From assembly GCF_000758585.1 (NCBI RefSeq), contig NZ_CP009281.1, positions 5,766,001-5,830,000 on the forward strand: a DNA stretch of 64,000 nt, read 5' to 3'. The stretch is from Paenibacillus sp. FSL R5-0345. GTDB lineage: Bacteria > Bacillota > Bacilli > Paenibacillales > Paenibacillaceae. A model generated the notes under the pieces. The model was not told where the DNA came from. It searched no databases and saw only the letters and a list, made by a program, of their open reading frames with translations. How positions within the stretch are numbered: the stretch's first letter is position 1; the number at the start of each line of letters is the position of its first letter. Shown here piece by piece: positions 34,558-43,776 of this stretch. The translations under genes were made by a program, and so were the position numbers.

Positions 34558-35633
34558 TCAAAAAGCTAAGTAGCAAAATCAGTCTGCCGATCTACTTCTC
34601 GATTGGTGTATTCATCATTTTCCTCATTACAATGCTGATCACCGGAATCCTGACCTATCTGTCCCTAGTCTTCGGTCTGCTCGATGAGCGGATTCTCCAG
34701 GACAAAAAAATTCTCACCTTGATTATATTGATTGCCTGCACCATTATCGGTACCGTCATATCGATCATTACCAGTCGTAGAATGCTGAAATCAATCCATA
34801 CCTTTATTGATGCCATTGACAAGTTAGCCGGAGGGGACTTCTCCATGCGGCTACAGCTCAAACACCCTCCGGAATTCAAGATTCTCTCCGAGAATATTAA
34901 CCGGATGGCTGAGGAGCTGGGTGGCATCGAAATTCTGCGTACAGACTTTGTAAACAATTTCTCCCATGAATTCCGTACTCCGATTGTATCGATTAAAGGG
35001 TTCGCTGAAATCCTGAAGGATGATGAGCTGAGCAAGGACGAACGGAATGAATATCTGGATATTGTTATCGAAGAATCTACCCGCCTGGCCGCTCTGGCCT
35101 CAAATGTCCTGAACCTCTCCAAAGTGGAAGCACAAGCGATATTAAGCGATCGACAACCCTTCAATGTTGGAGAACAAATTCGCCAATGCGTCCTGCTACA
35201 GCATACTAAACTTACGAAAAAGCATATTTCCTTCAAAGCCAACGTGCAGGATTATGAGGTACCCGGGAATAAAGAGATGTTGAGCCAGGTCTGGCTAAAT
35301 TTATTAGACAATGCGATCAAATTCACGCCCGAGCACGGCGAAATCGAAGTTACCATGAGGCGGTTGAAGGATCAGGTCGAAATTACGTTCCGTGATAATG
35401 GAGTAGGCATTAGTCCAAATGCACTCCCCAAGGTCTTCGACAAGTTCTATCAACAGGATACCTCTCACTCTACTGCCGGTAATGGCTTGGGGCTTACGAT
35501 TGTCCAAAAAATCATTGAGCTGCACGATGGAACCATCACCTGCGACAGTGTTCCAATGCAAGGAACCACTTTCACTGTACTGCTCCCCGATTTTAAAAAG
35601 GTAAGAAAAGAAATGGGGGCTACAAATAAATGA
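34554..35633 (+). CDS. Sensor histidine kinase
   Basis: 359 residues. Two membrane segments (about 13-38 and 52-72) with a short external loop of about a dozen residues, HAMP (IDKLAGGDFSMRLQLKHPPE), H-box NFSHEFRTPIVSIKGFAEIL near residue 140, N-box NLLDNAIKFTPEHGEIE, and G-boxes FRDNGVGI and GNGLGLTIVQKIIELHDG. Overlaps the regulator gene by 4 bp upstream and the GNAT gene by 4 bp downstream. The small external loop and the linked exporter fit a membrane-stress or drug-sensing kinase (inference). Confidence 0.92.
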   Translation: MIKKLSSKISLPIYFSIGVFIIFLITMLITGILTYLSLVFGLLDERILQDKKILTLIILIACTIIGTVISIITSRRMLKSIHTFIDAIDKLAGGDFSMRLQLKHPPEFKILSENINRMAEELGGIEILRTDFVNNFSHEFRTPIVSIKGFAEILKDDELSKDERNEYLDIVIEESTRLAALASNVLNLSKVEAQAILSDRQPFNVGEQIRQCVLLQHTKLTKKHISFKANVQDYEVPGNKEMLSQVWLNLLDNAIKFTPEHGEIEVTMRRLKDQVEITFRDNGVGISPNALPKVFDKFYQQDTSHSTAGNGLGLTIVQKIIELHDGTITCDSVPMQGTTFTVLLPDFKKVRKEMGATNK

Positions 35634-36223
35634 GTGTAAAATTCAAAAAACTTAGCAGCTTTAATCGGGGAATTCTCTTTGAATTATTGACAGATGCGTA
35701 TTCATTTGATCGAAGATATGAACAAAGCTCTATTTCTGATTGGCAGGATTGTGACAACTTTTTCTTTGACCATTTACAAATTGCTGATAAATATGCTTTT
35801 ATCACAACTGTAAATGATGAACCCATCGGATTTGTGGTGTGGGACCCTAGAAACATGCCTGAGTATGCAGAAATCGGGCATAATTGCATTGCTTCGAAAC
35901 ATAAAGGCAATGGGTATGGTAAAATCCAGCTTCAAGAGGCGGTTAATAGAATCAGCCAGAATGATGTAAAAAAAATTATTGTGACCACAAATGATGATCT
36001 AAACCCTGCTCAACGGATGTATGAAAGTGTTGGATTTACAATGTATCAAAAAAGGAGAAATGAGAACAGCGCAGATTTTATTGAAGAATTCATAGATTAT
36101 GTGTATTTTTTATTAAATGTTAAGGTGTTCACGTATATCCTGCTCAAACATAAGAGGCTATCCCAAGCAGTCATTCTATGGCTTAAGGGATGGTCTCTTC
36201 TTTCATTTCATAGCAAAAGTTAA
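35630..36223 (+). CDS. GNAT-family N-acetyltransferase with C-terminal extension
   Basis: 197 residues. The acetyl-CoA-binding A motif is IGHNCIASKHKGNGYGKIQL (about residues 84-103) and the B motif LNPAQRMYESVGFTMYQKRR (about 124-143). The GNAT fold ends near residue 160; the last ~40 residues (FTYILLKHKRLSQAVILWLK and on) have no counterpart in the family and may come from loss of the original stop codon. The gene is visibly more AT-rich than its operon neighbours. ATG overlaps the kinase stop by 4 bp. Substrate unknown; drug or peptide acetylation is possible given the exporter. Confidence 0.82.
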   Translation: MSVKFKKLSSFNRGILFELLTDAYSFDRRYEQSSISDWQDCDNFFFDHLQIADKYAFITTVNDEPIGFVVWDPRNMPEYAEIGHNCIASKHKGNGYGKIQLQEAVNRISQNDVKKIIVTTNDDLNPAQRMYESVGFTMYQKRRNENSADFIEEFIDYVYFLLNVKVFTYILLKHKRLSQAVILWLKGWSLLSFHSKS

Positions 36224-36283
36224 TTTTCAGTTTATCATTCTCCGTTACGATCATAGCAACGATAATGCAAAGGAGTCATTCTT

Positions 36284-38041
36284 ATGTTGAAATTACTCAA
36301 GAATCTGGAACCCAAAGAATGGTTCTTATTCGGCATCAGCCTCATGTTCATTATCGCTCAAGTTTGGCTGGATTTAGAACTGCCTGACTACATGAGTGAT
36401 ATTACCCGGCTGATCCAGACACCAGGAAGCGAAATGAATGAGATCATTGTGGCAGGAGGCTGGATGCTGATCTGTGCTCTTGGCAGTCTGGCGACCTCGG
36501 TGGTTGTAGCAGGCATTGCTGCGAGAATAGCGGCCGACTTGTCTGCAAGATTGCGTTCCAATTTGTTTGATAAGGTGCAGTCCTTCTCCATGGAGGAAAT
36601 CAGCAACTTCTCAACAGCAAGTCTAATTACCCGTTCCACGAATGACATCACGCAAGTACAAATGCTGATTGTGATCGGCTTACAACTGCTTGTGAAAGCT
36701 CCAATCCTTGCAGTGTGGGCGTTACTCAAGATTTCCGGCAAAAGCTGGCAGTGGACCCTTTCTACAGGTGTCGCGGTCGCACTCCTCGTAATTATTGTCG
36801 CGATCTGTATCGTGCTTGTCCTGCCTAAATTTAAAAAGCTGCAGTTGCTTACAGATAATCTGAATCGTGTGTCCAGAGAGAATCTTAACGGTCTTCGTGT
36901 CATCCGGGCTTACAATGCCGAACAATATCAGGAAAAGAAGTTCGCTGTAGCCAACAACGAGCTTACCAGTACCAATCTATTTGCCAACAATGTTATGACC
37001 ATGTTGATGCCAAGTATTACTTTGATTATGAGTGGGTTAAGCCTCTCCATCTATTGGATCGGTGCCGTGCTCATTCAAGCAGCCGAGGGGACAGCCAAGA
37101 TGGGCTTGTTCTCAGATATGATCGTATTCTCATCTTATGCCATGCAAGTAGTTATGGCCTTTATGATGTTGATTATGATCTTTATCTTACTGCCCCGCGC
37201 TCAAGTGTCGGCTAAGCGTATCAATGAAGTACTAGAAACAGTACCTAGCTTGAAGAATGGATCAGTAACTCAATTCCCTGTGAAGCGAGAAGATGAAATT
37301 GAATTCAGGGGGGTTAGCTTCAAATATCCAGATGCAGAGGAATATGTGTTGGAGAACATCAGCTTCACGGCAAAACAGGGAGAAACGATTGCTTTTATCG
37401 GATCAACAGGCTGCGGAAAAAGTACACTTGTTAATCTCATTCCCCGTTTCTATGATGCTACAGAAGGTGAAGTGCTGGTAAATGGCATCAATGTTAAAGA
37501 ATACGACCAGCAAGCGCTACGGAATAAAATGGGCTACGTCTCCCAGAAGGCTGTTTTGTTTGGAGGAACAGTGTCCTCCAATATTGCATTTGGTGAGAAC
37601 GGCTCCGGTCAGGTCCTCAGTTCAGATATTGTAGATGCGGTGTACACTTCCCAATCCTCTGAATTTGTAGAAAAGCTAGAGGGGAACTATGATGCCCATA
37701 TCGCCCAAGGCGGATCAAATCTCTCTGGCGGGCAGAAACAACGGCTGTCGATTGCCAGGGCGATTGCACGACGTCCAGAAATATTAATCTTTGACGATTC
37801 TTTCTCGGCGCTTGACTATAAGACTGACCGCAAATTACGCAGTGAGCTAAAAAAAGACGCGCATGACTCAACAATGCTGATCGTAGCTCAGCGTATCGGT
37901 ACAATCAAAGACGCCGATAAAATCATTGTTCTGGAAGCCGGACAAATCGCCGGTATCGGAACACATGACCAATTAATGCAAACCTGCAGCGTATATCAGG
38001 AAATTGCCTACTCACAGCTGACCAAGGAGGAGCTTGCCTAA
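36284..38041 (+). CDS. ABC exporter half-transporter, subunit with degenerate Walker B
   Basis: 585 residues: six-helix export domain (about 1-320) fused to an ATPase domain. Walker A GSTGCGKST (about 376-384), signature LSGGQKQR, and Walker B ending LIFDDSFSALD, where the catalytic Glu is replaced by Asp. This is the pattern of the non-catalytic subunit in heterodimeric exporters such as BmrCD or TM287/288. Ends at TAATG, sharing a base with the next gene, which encodes the partner. Probably a multidrug, peptide or lipid exporter; substrate not readable. ATG follows AAGGAG. Confidence 0.92.
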   Translation: MLKLLKNLEPKEWFLFGISLMFIIAQVWLDLELPDYMSDITRLIQTPGSEMNEIIVAGGWMLICALGSLATSVVVAGIAARIAADLSARLRSNLFDKVQSFSMEEISNFSTASLITRSTNDITQVQMLIVIGLQLLVKAPILAVWALLKISGKSWQWTLSTGVAVALLVIIVAICIVLVLPKFKKLQLLTDNLNRVSRENLNGLRVIRAYNAEQYQEKKFAVANNELTSTNLFANNVMTMLMPSITLIMSGLSLSIYWIGAVLIQAAEGTAKMGLFSDMIVFSSYAMQVVMAFMMLIMIFILLPRAQVSAKRINEVLETVPSLKNGSVTQFPVKREDEIEFRGVSFKYPDAEEYVLENISFTAKQGETIAFIGSTGCGKSTLVNLIPRFYDATEGEVLVNGINVKEYDQQALRNKMGYVSQKAVLFGGTVSSNIAFGENGSGQVLSSDIVDAVYTSQSSEFVEKLEGNYDAHIAQGGSNLSGGQKQRLSIARAIARRPEILIFDDSFSALDYKTDRKLRSELKKDAHDSTMLIVAQRIGTIKDADKIIVLEAGQIAGIGTHDQLMQTCSVYQEIAYSQLTKEELA

Positions 38042-39801
38042 TGAAGATTAAGAATAAGAGTCAGAATACATGGAGCAAGCTGCTCCGTTACTGCCGCAAG
38101 TATGTTCCAGTGATCGTAATTGCGCTAATCTGCGCGGCGGCTGGAACGGTACTCACGTTATTCGGTCCGGATAAGCTCTCCGAGATCACCGACATGATTA
38201 CAGCCGGCCTCGTCAGCGGCATCGATATGGACGGCATTACTGCCATTGGCATTACCCTCGTCGTGATCTACGGCGTCGGTGCGTTGTTGTCACTCTCACA
38301 AGGGTTGATCATGTCGAATATTACCCAAAAAGTCTCCAAGAAATTAAGAACCGACCTGGCTCATAAAATGAACAGACTTCCGATCTCCTACTACAACAAG
38401 TCGGCAACCGGGGACATTCTCTCCCGGGTTACCAACGATGTGGATACCATCGGTCAGGCTCTCAATCAGAGCATCGGTACTGTAGTGACCGCTGTCGCCA
38501 TGTTCATCGGTTCCATTATCATGATGCTCCGGACCAATGTGATCATGACCATCACCGCTGTCGTTGCAACTATCATCGGCTTCGGTCTTATGGCGATCAT
38601 CATGAAGAAATCGCAAAAGTATTTTGCCAGTCAGCAGGAATATTTGGGTAAAATCAACGGTCATGTTGAAGAAGTGTACACAGGGCATAACGTTGTAAAA
38701 GCATATAACGGGGAAGCGCAGATGCGCACTACCTTCCAGGAATTGAATCAAGGGCTGAAGAACAGCGCCTTCAAAGCGCAATTCCTCTCTGGACTGATGC
38801 CACCGCTTATGGGCTTCATTGGTAATCTAGGCTTTGTCGCCGTCTGTGTCGTGGGTGCTGTATTAGCCATGAATGGTACGATTTCATTCGGGGTCATTGT
38901 CGCTTTCATCATGTATGTACGTTACTTTACCCAGCCGTTATCTCAGATCGCCCAAGCCGCACAGAATTTGCAATCGGCATCCGCCGCTGGAGGGCGTGTA
39001 TTTGAATTCCTAGAGGCTGAAGAAATGGAAGACGAGAGCTTGAAAGAACGCACGCTGGCAACTGCTGAAGGCAAAGTACGTTTTGATCAAGTACAATTTG
39101 CATATGAGACTTCAGAGAAGCTGATTATCAAAAACTTCTCGGCAGACGTAAAGCCCGGGCAAAAAGTTGCCATAGTAGGACCTACCGGTGCAGGGAAGAC
39201 CACTCTCGTTAATCTGCTCATCCGCTTCAACGAATTAACAGGCGGAGAAATTTACATTGATGATACGCCGATCAGCAGCCTTACGAGAGAGAACATTCAT
39301 GATCTATTCTGTATGGTCCTGCAGGATACCTGGCTGTTTGAGGGTACCATCAAAGAGAACCTGATTTACAATCAGCAGAATATAACAGACGAGAAGCTTG
39401 AAGAAGCCTGCAAGGCTGTTGGCCTGCACCGCTTCATTCAAACCTTAAGTGATGGTTACAATACTATCCTTAATGATAAGGTCAATTTATCCGCCGGCCA
39501 AAAGCAGCAGCTGACCATCGCTCGCGCGATGCTAAAGGATGCGCCGATGCTCATTCTTGATGAAGCTACAAGCTCGGTGGATACCCGTACAGAGCTGCTG
39601 ATTCAGCAGGCGATGGATAAGCTTATGGAAGGCAGAACCTCTTTCGTTATCGCACACCGACTCTCAACAATCAAGAATGCCGATGTGATTCTGGTCCTGA
39701 AGGACGGCGATATCTTGGAAAGCGGCAGCCACGCGGAATTACTTGCACAGAACGGATTCTATGCAGAGCTTTACAACAGCCAATTTGAGCAGGCTTCTTA
39801 A
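38041..39801 (+). CDS. ABC exporter half-transporter, catalytic subunit
   Basis: 586 residues with export domain (about 15-330) and ATPase domain. Walker A GPTGAGKTT (about 379-387), consensus Walker B MLILDEATSSVD with catalytic Glu, but a changed signature LSAGQKQQ instead of LSGGQ. The altered signature pairs with the defective Walker B of the other subunit to make one degenerate site, exactly the asymmetry known for heterodimeric exporters. Start ATG overlaps the stop of the previous gene by one base. Last gene of the operon, ending at a terminator. Confidence 0.93.
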   Translation: MKIKNKSQNTWSKLLRYCRKYVPVIVIALICAAAGTVLTLFGPDKLSEITDMITAGLVSGIDMDGITAIGITLVVIYGVGALLSLSQGLIMSNITQKVSKKLRTDLAHKMNRLPISYYNKSATGDILSRVTNDVDTIGQALNQSIGTVVTAVAMFIGSIIMMLRTNVIMTITAVVATIIGFGLMAIIMKKSQKYFASQQEYLGKINGHVEEVYTGHNVVKAYNGEAQMRTTFQELNQGLKNSAFKAQFLSGLMPPLMGFIGNLGFVAVCVVGAVLAMNGTISFGVIVAFIMYVRYFTQPLSQIAQAAQNLQSASAAGGRVFEFLEAEEMEDESLKERTLATAEGKVRFDQVQFAYETSEKLIIKNFSADVKPGQKVAIVGPTGAGKTTLVNLLIRFNELTGGEIYIDDTPISSLTRENIHDLFCMVLQDTWLFEGTIKENLIYNQQNITDEKLEEACKAVGLHRFIQTLSDGYNTILNDKVNLSAGQKQQLTIARAMLKDAPMLILDEATSSVDTRTELLIQQAMDKLMEGRTSFVIAHRLSTIKNADVILVLKDGDILESGSHAELLAQNGFYAELYNSQFEQAS

Positions 39802-39808
39802 AAACGAC

Positions 39809-39846
39809 AAAAAAACTGCAACTCAATCATGAGCTTGCAGTTTTTT
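39809..39846. terminator. Bidirectional terminator
   Basis: ACTGCAACTCA pairs with TGAGCTTGCAGT (one bulge), flanked by AAAAAA and TTTTTT. It serves the plus-strand exporter operon and the converging rRNA methylase gene. Confidence 0.9.
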
Positions 39847-39873
39847 ATCGTCCGTTCCTTTTTTAGAAGCAGC

Positions 39874-40662
39874 TTATGCCTCCCGCTGCCGCATCCCCTC
39901 AAACAGCAAAATCGTCGCTGCCATCGCCGCATTTAGTGATTCAGCGCGGCCTGCCATCGGGATGATGATACTCTTGTCCACGAGTCGAGCAGTTTCAGGC
40001 GAAATACCTTTACCCTCGCTGCCAATCAGAAGCCACTGACTGCCGTGAAAATCATGCTGATAGCAAGATTCTTCTCCTTGCAGCGAAGTACTTACCAGCA
40101 ATGCCCCGCGTTCCCGGGCCTGTGGCAAAATCTCACTTAGATCTCCCTCCACCACCGGGAGATGGAACATTGAGCCCATCGTGGAACGGATGGTCTTCGG
40201 ATTGTACAGGTCGGCACAGCCTTGACCGAGGATCACTCCGTCTGCTCCCGCAGCATCCGCACTGCGGATGATGGTGCCGACATTGCCGGGGTCCTGTACA
40301 CCGTCCAGGACAACCACCAGACTATTCTTCTTCGCTAGGATAGCCTCTACTGCCTGCTGTTCCTTCCGCACGATGGCGAACACTGGCTGCGGTGTATTAG
40401 TGCTGCTGCATTTCGAGATAATGGCCGCTGACACGCCAATCACATCCATACCCTGAACGGACTGAAGAAGCCCCTTGAGTTCAGCAGGCATTCCTTTGTC
40501 GAGGTCATAGGCCAAACATTCCACATCTGCTTCAGCCAGCAGCGCTTCCTGTACCAGATGAACGCCTTCTACGATATATTTACGAGCCTTGTCACGGTGC
40601 TTTTTCTCCTGCAGCCCGGCCCACTCTTTAACCCGCGTATTTTGCGGAGACATGATTTCCAT
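39874..40662 (-). CDS. TrmH/SpoU-family RNA methyltransferase (YsgA type)
   Basis: Cytoplasmic 2'-O-methyltransferase-like protein, 262 residues. N-terminal substrate-binding domain (QNTRVKEWAGLQEKKHRDKA...YIVEGVHLVQEAL) and SPOUT domain with knot motifs: VVLDGVQDPGNVGTIIRSAD (motif 1), LLIGSEGKGIS (motif 2) and IIPMAGRAESLNAAMAATIL (motif 3). ATG 40662 has AAAGGAAG just upstream. The link to sspI nearby matches the ysgA-sspI order in Bacillus. Likely target is rRNA; the precise nucleotide is unknown. Confidence 0.92.
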   Translation of the reverse strand: MEIMSPQNTRVKEWAGLQEKKHRDKARKYIVEGVHLVQEALLAEADVECLAYDLDKGMPAELKGLLQSVQGMDVIGVSAAIISKCSSTNTPQPVFAIVRKEQQAVEAILAKKNSLVVVLDGVQDPGNVGTIIRSADAAGADGVILGQGCADLYNPKTIRSTMGSMFHLPVVEGDLSEILPQARERGALLVSTSLQGEESCYQHDFHGSQWLLIGSEGKGISPETARLVDKSIIIPMAGRAESLNAAMAATILLFEGMRQREA

Positions 40663-40714
40663 AAAGTCTTCCTTTCTTATGCCTTGCCATTTATTCTTGT
40701 TCTTATATCTTTGT

Positions 40715-40758
40715 TCTTTATCTTTATCTTTATCTTTGTTTTTTATCTTTATCTTTGT
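40715..40758. repeat. Hexanucleotide TTTATC tract
   Basis: Imperfect tandem copies of CTTTAT with one CTTTGTTTTT interruption, part of a pyrimidine-rich stretch 40695-40775. It lies 30-100 bp upstream of the rRNA methylase start, in that gene's promoter/leader region. Confidence 0.7.
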
Positions 40759-40787
40759 TCTTCTTCTCTTCTACTCCCCTATAAACC

Positions 40788-40983
40788 TGATGATTACGTT
40801 ATGGAGAGGAAATTTGGAACTGTAGGAGCGTAAGCGTTCGCCCGAAAGCTTTACGAAGTAAAGCTCACTTCGAAAGCATAAGCAGTCTCGGGATTTTATC
40901 CGCAGCAAGCGGTTCAAATCAAAAAAATCTGGAGACAACAGCGACCGGAACTCCGACTTTCCTCGGAATAACGCTTATCATCA
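40788..40983. repeat. Palindromic intergenic element, copy 1
   Basis: A 196-bp element with imperfect inverted ends of about 45 bp (left begins TGATGATTACGTTATGGAGA, right ends in AATAACGCTTATCATCA) and internal hairpins such as AGCTTTAC-GAA-GTAAAGCT. It contains TTTGGAACTGTAGGAGC (40813-40829), which recurs in inverse orientation at 54258-54274. It fills the gap between the rRNA methylase and Ktr/Trk genes; no coding potential is seen. Confidence 0.6.
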
Positions 40984-40995
40984 GAATCGCCCCAC

Positions 40996-41655
40996 CTACT
41001 GATACGCGATCTCAAGCTTCGTCAGATTATCCTTATGCCCAACGATTACAAGAATATCCCCGTCGATCAAGCGATCCTCTGCGCGAGGGGAGATGTTCAT
41101 CTCTTCACCTTGGCGAATAGCCATTACGTTACAGCCATATTTTGCGCGGATATCGAGCTCTTGTAGATTTTTTCCGATCATCGATCCGGATACCTTCATG
41201 TCCAAAATACTATAATCAGGCGACAGCTCGATATAATCCAATATATTAGGCGAAGCCAAATGATGCGCAACCCGCATTCCCATATCCCGTTCAGGATAAA
41301 TCACCTTGTCCGCACCAATTTTACCTAATACTTTGCCGTGCAGTTCACTTTTGGCTTTTGCAATAATTGCTGGCACTCCAAGATCCTTCAGGATTAAAGT
41401 TGTCAGAATGCTAGCTTGGATGTCCTCACCAATGGCTACAACGACTACATCAAAATTGCGAATACCAAGTGCGCGTAACGCTTCCTCATCCGTAGAATCT
41501 GCAGATACGGCGTGTGTTACTATATTTGAAATCTCCTGTGTTCGCTGCTCGTCCGCATCAATCGCAAGTACATCATACCCCATACCGCTGAGCGCTCTAG
41601 CAACACTGGATCCGAAACGCCCCATGCCAATAATAGCATATTGTTTTTTGGCCAT
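40996..41655 (-). CDS. Ktr/Trk-type potassium uptake RCK protein
   Basis: Cytoplasmic gating subunit of a K+ channel-like transporter, about 219 residues. RCK_N Rossmann domain with nucleotide motif IIGMGRFGSSVA (residues 7-18) and acidic end of beta-2 (LAIDADEQR), then an RCK_C domain (about 135-219). ATG 41655 has GGGAGGT upstream; the longer reading to 41784 has no ribosome site. KtrA and KtrC cannot be told apart from sequence, and no membrane partner (KtrB/KtrD) is in the window. Confidence 0.9.
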   Translation of the reverse strand: MAKKQYAIIGMGRFGSSVARALSGMGYDVLAIDADEQRTQEISNIVTHAVSADSTDEEALRALGIRNFDVVVVAIGEDIQASILTTLILKDLGVPAIIAKAKSELHGKVLGKIGADKVIYPERDMGMRVAHHLASPNILDYIELSPDYSILDMKVSGSMIGKNLQELDIRAKYGCNVMAIRQGEEMNISPRAEDRLIDGDILVIVGHKDNLTKLEIAYQ

Positions 41656-41842
41656 GTCTATATGTACCTCCCGTAGCATTCTATATCTCAAATAGTATAG
41701 CATAAGCCAAGAAGAAACGTCATTGTGGTCCTTTATGGATGACAACCGTTTCTCGTAGCAAAAACTTGAATTTCCAGCACCCATACAGGGTACATTAAAA
41801 CGAAGTGAATATCACTACATTCCAAAAAGGAGGTACTTTTTC

Positions 41843-42079
41843 ATGCCAGTTACCATTGACTTACGTCAGGCGATTATTCATAAAGTGCATGGTCAATCTG
41901 AAGAGGATTTGCGGCATATGATTGAAGGCTCGGTAGACGGACCGGAAGCAGCACTCCCGGGACTTGGCGCCGTGTTTGAAATGATATGGAAAGACCTGGA
42001 CACCGCTAAACAAGATAATTTGGTCTCTATGCTGCATGATCACTTGGAGACAATTACCCCTGGCAATATCACTTCATAA
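41843..42079 (+). CDS. sspI: Small acid-soluble spore protein SspI
   Basis: 78-residue spore-core protein. It matches the SspI family in length and in the pattern LRQAIIHKVHGQSEEDLRHMIEGSVDGPE...LPGLGAVFEMIW. It is made in the forespore in Bacillus under sigma-G. Strong ribosome site AAAAGGAGGT before ATG. It shows that the organism sporulates. Monocistronic; a terminator follows. Confidence 0.93.
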   Translation: MPVTIDLRQAIIHKVHGQSEEDLRHMIEGSVDGPEAALPGLGAVFEMIWKDLDTAKQDNLVSMLHDHLETITPGNITS

Positions 42080-42095
42080 CTAGACGTAATTAGCC

Positions 42096-42147
42096 AAAAA
42101 CCTCCGTCTTACCATAGTGAAACTCACCTATGGAGGCGGAGGTTTTT
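42096..42147. terminator. Bidirectional terminator between sspI and prfC
   Basis: AAAAACCTCCG pairs with CGGAGGTTTTT, extended by CCATAG/CTATGG in the loop region. It serves the converging sspI and RF3 genes. Confidence 0.9.
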
Positions 42148-42177
42148 ATTAACCATCAGGAAGTTATAGCTTCCTTA

Positions 42178-43776
42178 CTATAGCAATGTTTTTGGAGCCA
42201 TCTCCAGGAACGTAGCTGTCGGGTTCTTATCCATCGCTGTCCGCATAGCATATTCATTCTCGAACAACACGACAAAATTGCCCTTCTTATCTGTAACGAG
42301 CGTAGAGTTAATACGGAACTTACTCGCATCCGGTTTAGCATCATCTACGATCCAACGCGCGAACTGGTATGGCATACGCTGTAACTGAACATCTACACCA
42401 TATTCACCTTTCATGCGGTACTCGAACACCTCAAACTGCAGCTGTCCAACTACGCCGAGCAGAATATCGTCAAAGTTAACCGTACGGAATACTTGAATCA
42501 TACCCTCTTCAGTCAGCTGATCGACACCCTTTTGGAATTGCTTCGATTTCAAAGCATTTTTAATACTCACTTTAGCAAAAATCTCTGGTGAGAATGTTGG
42601 CAGCTCATCAAATTCCAAATCTCCGGCCTGACTCAGTGTATCTCCAATTCTAAAAATACCTGGATCAAACAGCCCGATAATATCTCCTGGATAAGCTTCC
42701 TCTACGATATCACGGTCTTGCGCCAAGAATTGTTGCGGCTGGGCCAGCTTAATGTCCTTACCCACACGCACATGCTTTACGCTCATCCCACGTTCGAACT
42801 TCCCGGATACAATACGCAGGAAAGCAATCCGGTCACGGTGAGCCGGGTTCATATTGGCTTGGATTTTGAACACATAACCAGTGAATTTCTCATTCATTGG
42901 TTCTACCAAACCTGTAGTACTACGGCGTGGTTCAGGCTTCGGTGCCAAATCCAAGAAATTATCGAGGAAAGTCTGTACGCCGAAATTGTTGATCGCACTA
43001 CCAAAGAACACAGGTGTGAGTTCACCACTTAATACTTTTTCATAGTCAAAAGCGTCACCTGCTACATCCAGCAGCTCCAGATCCTGACACAATTGATCAT
43101 GCAGATATTCTCCAGCCATTTCACGAATGATTGGATCACGATATCCATCAACCTTCTGAACCTTGATTACGGAATGATCGTCACCTTGGAACAGTTCTAC
43201 CTGATTCTTCATCCGGTCATATACACCACATAATTCACGGCCACTGCCGATCGGCCAGTTCATTGGCACAGAGCGAATACCCAGTACCTGCTCCAGCTCT
43301 TCCATCAGATCAAACGGACTGCGTCCTTCACGGTCTAGCTTATTAATAAAGGTAAAGATCGGAATCCCACGTTTCGCACAGACCTGAAACAGTTTAGTCG
43401 TTTGGGTTTCCACACCTTTTGCCACGTCGATAAGCATGACTGCACTATCCGCTGCAGTTAGTGTACGGTAGGTGTCCTCACTAAAGTCTTGGTGACCCGG
43501 AGTATCCAAAATATTCACACGGTGATTCAAGTAATCAAACTGCATGACAGAGGAAGTAACAGAAATCCCCCGTTGCTTTTCAATTTCCATCCAGTCACTC
43601 GTGGCGTGCTTGTTCGCTTTACGGGCCTTAACGGTTCCCGCCAGACGGATAGCGCCACCGAATAACAGTAGTTTTTCCGTTAAAGTTGTTTTACCCGCAT
43701 CCGGGTGGGAAATGATCGCAAAGGTTCTGCGTCTGTCCACTTCCTTTTGCAGCTTCTGATCTATTGCTTTGTTCAT
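42178..43776 (-). CDS. prfC: Peptide chain release factor 3
   Basis: Translational GTPase that recycles RF1/RF2 from the ribosome after termination. 532 residues, the usual length. G1 SHPDAGKTT (about 24-32), switch region QRGISVTSSVMQFDY, G3 DTPGHQDFSEDTYRTL (about 92-107), G4 NKLDREGR. The RF3-type domain III and lack of EF-G domain IV distinguish it from EF-G. Monocistronic, sharing a terminator with sspI. Confidence 0.95.
   Translation of the reverse strand: MNKAIDQKLQKEVDRRRTFAIISHPDAGKTTLTEKLLLFGGAIRLAGTVKARKANKHATSDWMEIEKQRGISVTSSVMQFDYLNHRVNILDTPGHQDFSEDTYRTLTAADSAVMLIDVAKGVETQTTKLFQVCAKRGIPIFTFINKLDREGRSPFDLMEELEQVLGIRSVPMNWPIGSGRELCGVYDRMKNQVELFQGDDHSVIKVQKVDGYRDPIIREMAGEYLHDQLCQDLELLDVAGDAFDYEKVLSGELTPVFFGSAINNFGVQTFLDNFLDLAPKPEPRRSTTGLVEPMNEKFTGYVFKIQANMNPAHRDRIAFLRIVSGKFERGMSVKHVRVGKDIKLAQPQQFLAQDRDIVEEAYPGDIIGLFDPGIFRIGDTLSQAGDLEFDELPTFSPEIFAKVSIKNALKSKQFQKGVDQLTEEGMIQVFRTVNFDDILLGVVGQLQFEVFEYRMKGEYGVDVQLQRMPYQFARWIVDDAKPDASKFRINSTLVTDKKGNFVVLFENEYAMRTAMDKNPTATFLEMAPKTLL

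Noticed and set aside
34655-35242. 195-codon antisense ORF inside the kinase gene
   Set aside because: It lies wholly opposite a complete histidine kinase with all motifs and shows no family features or ribosome site.
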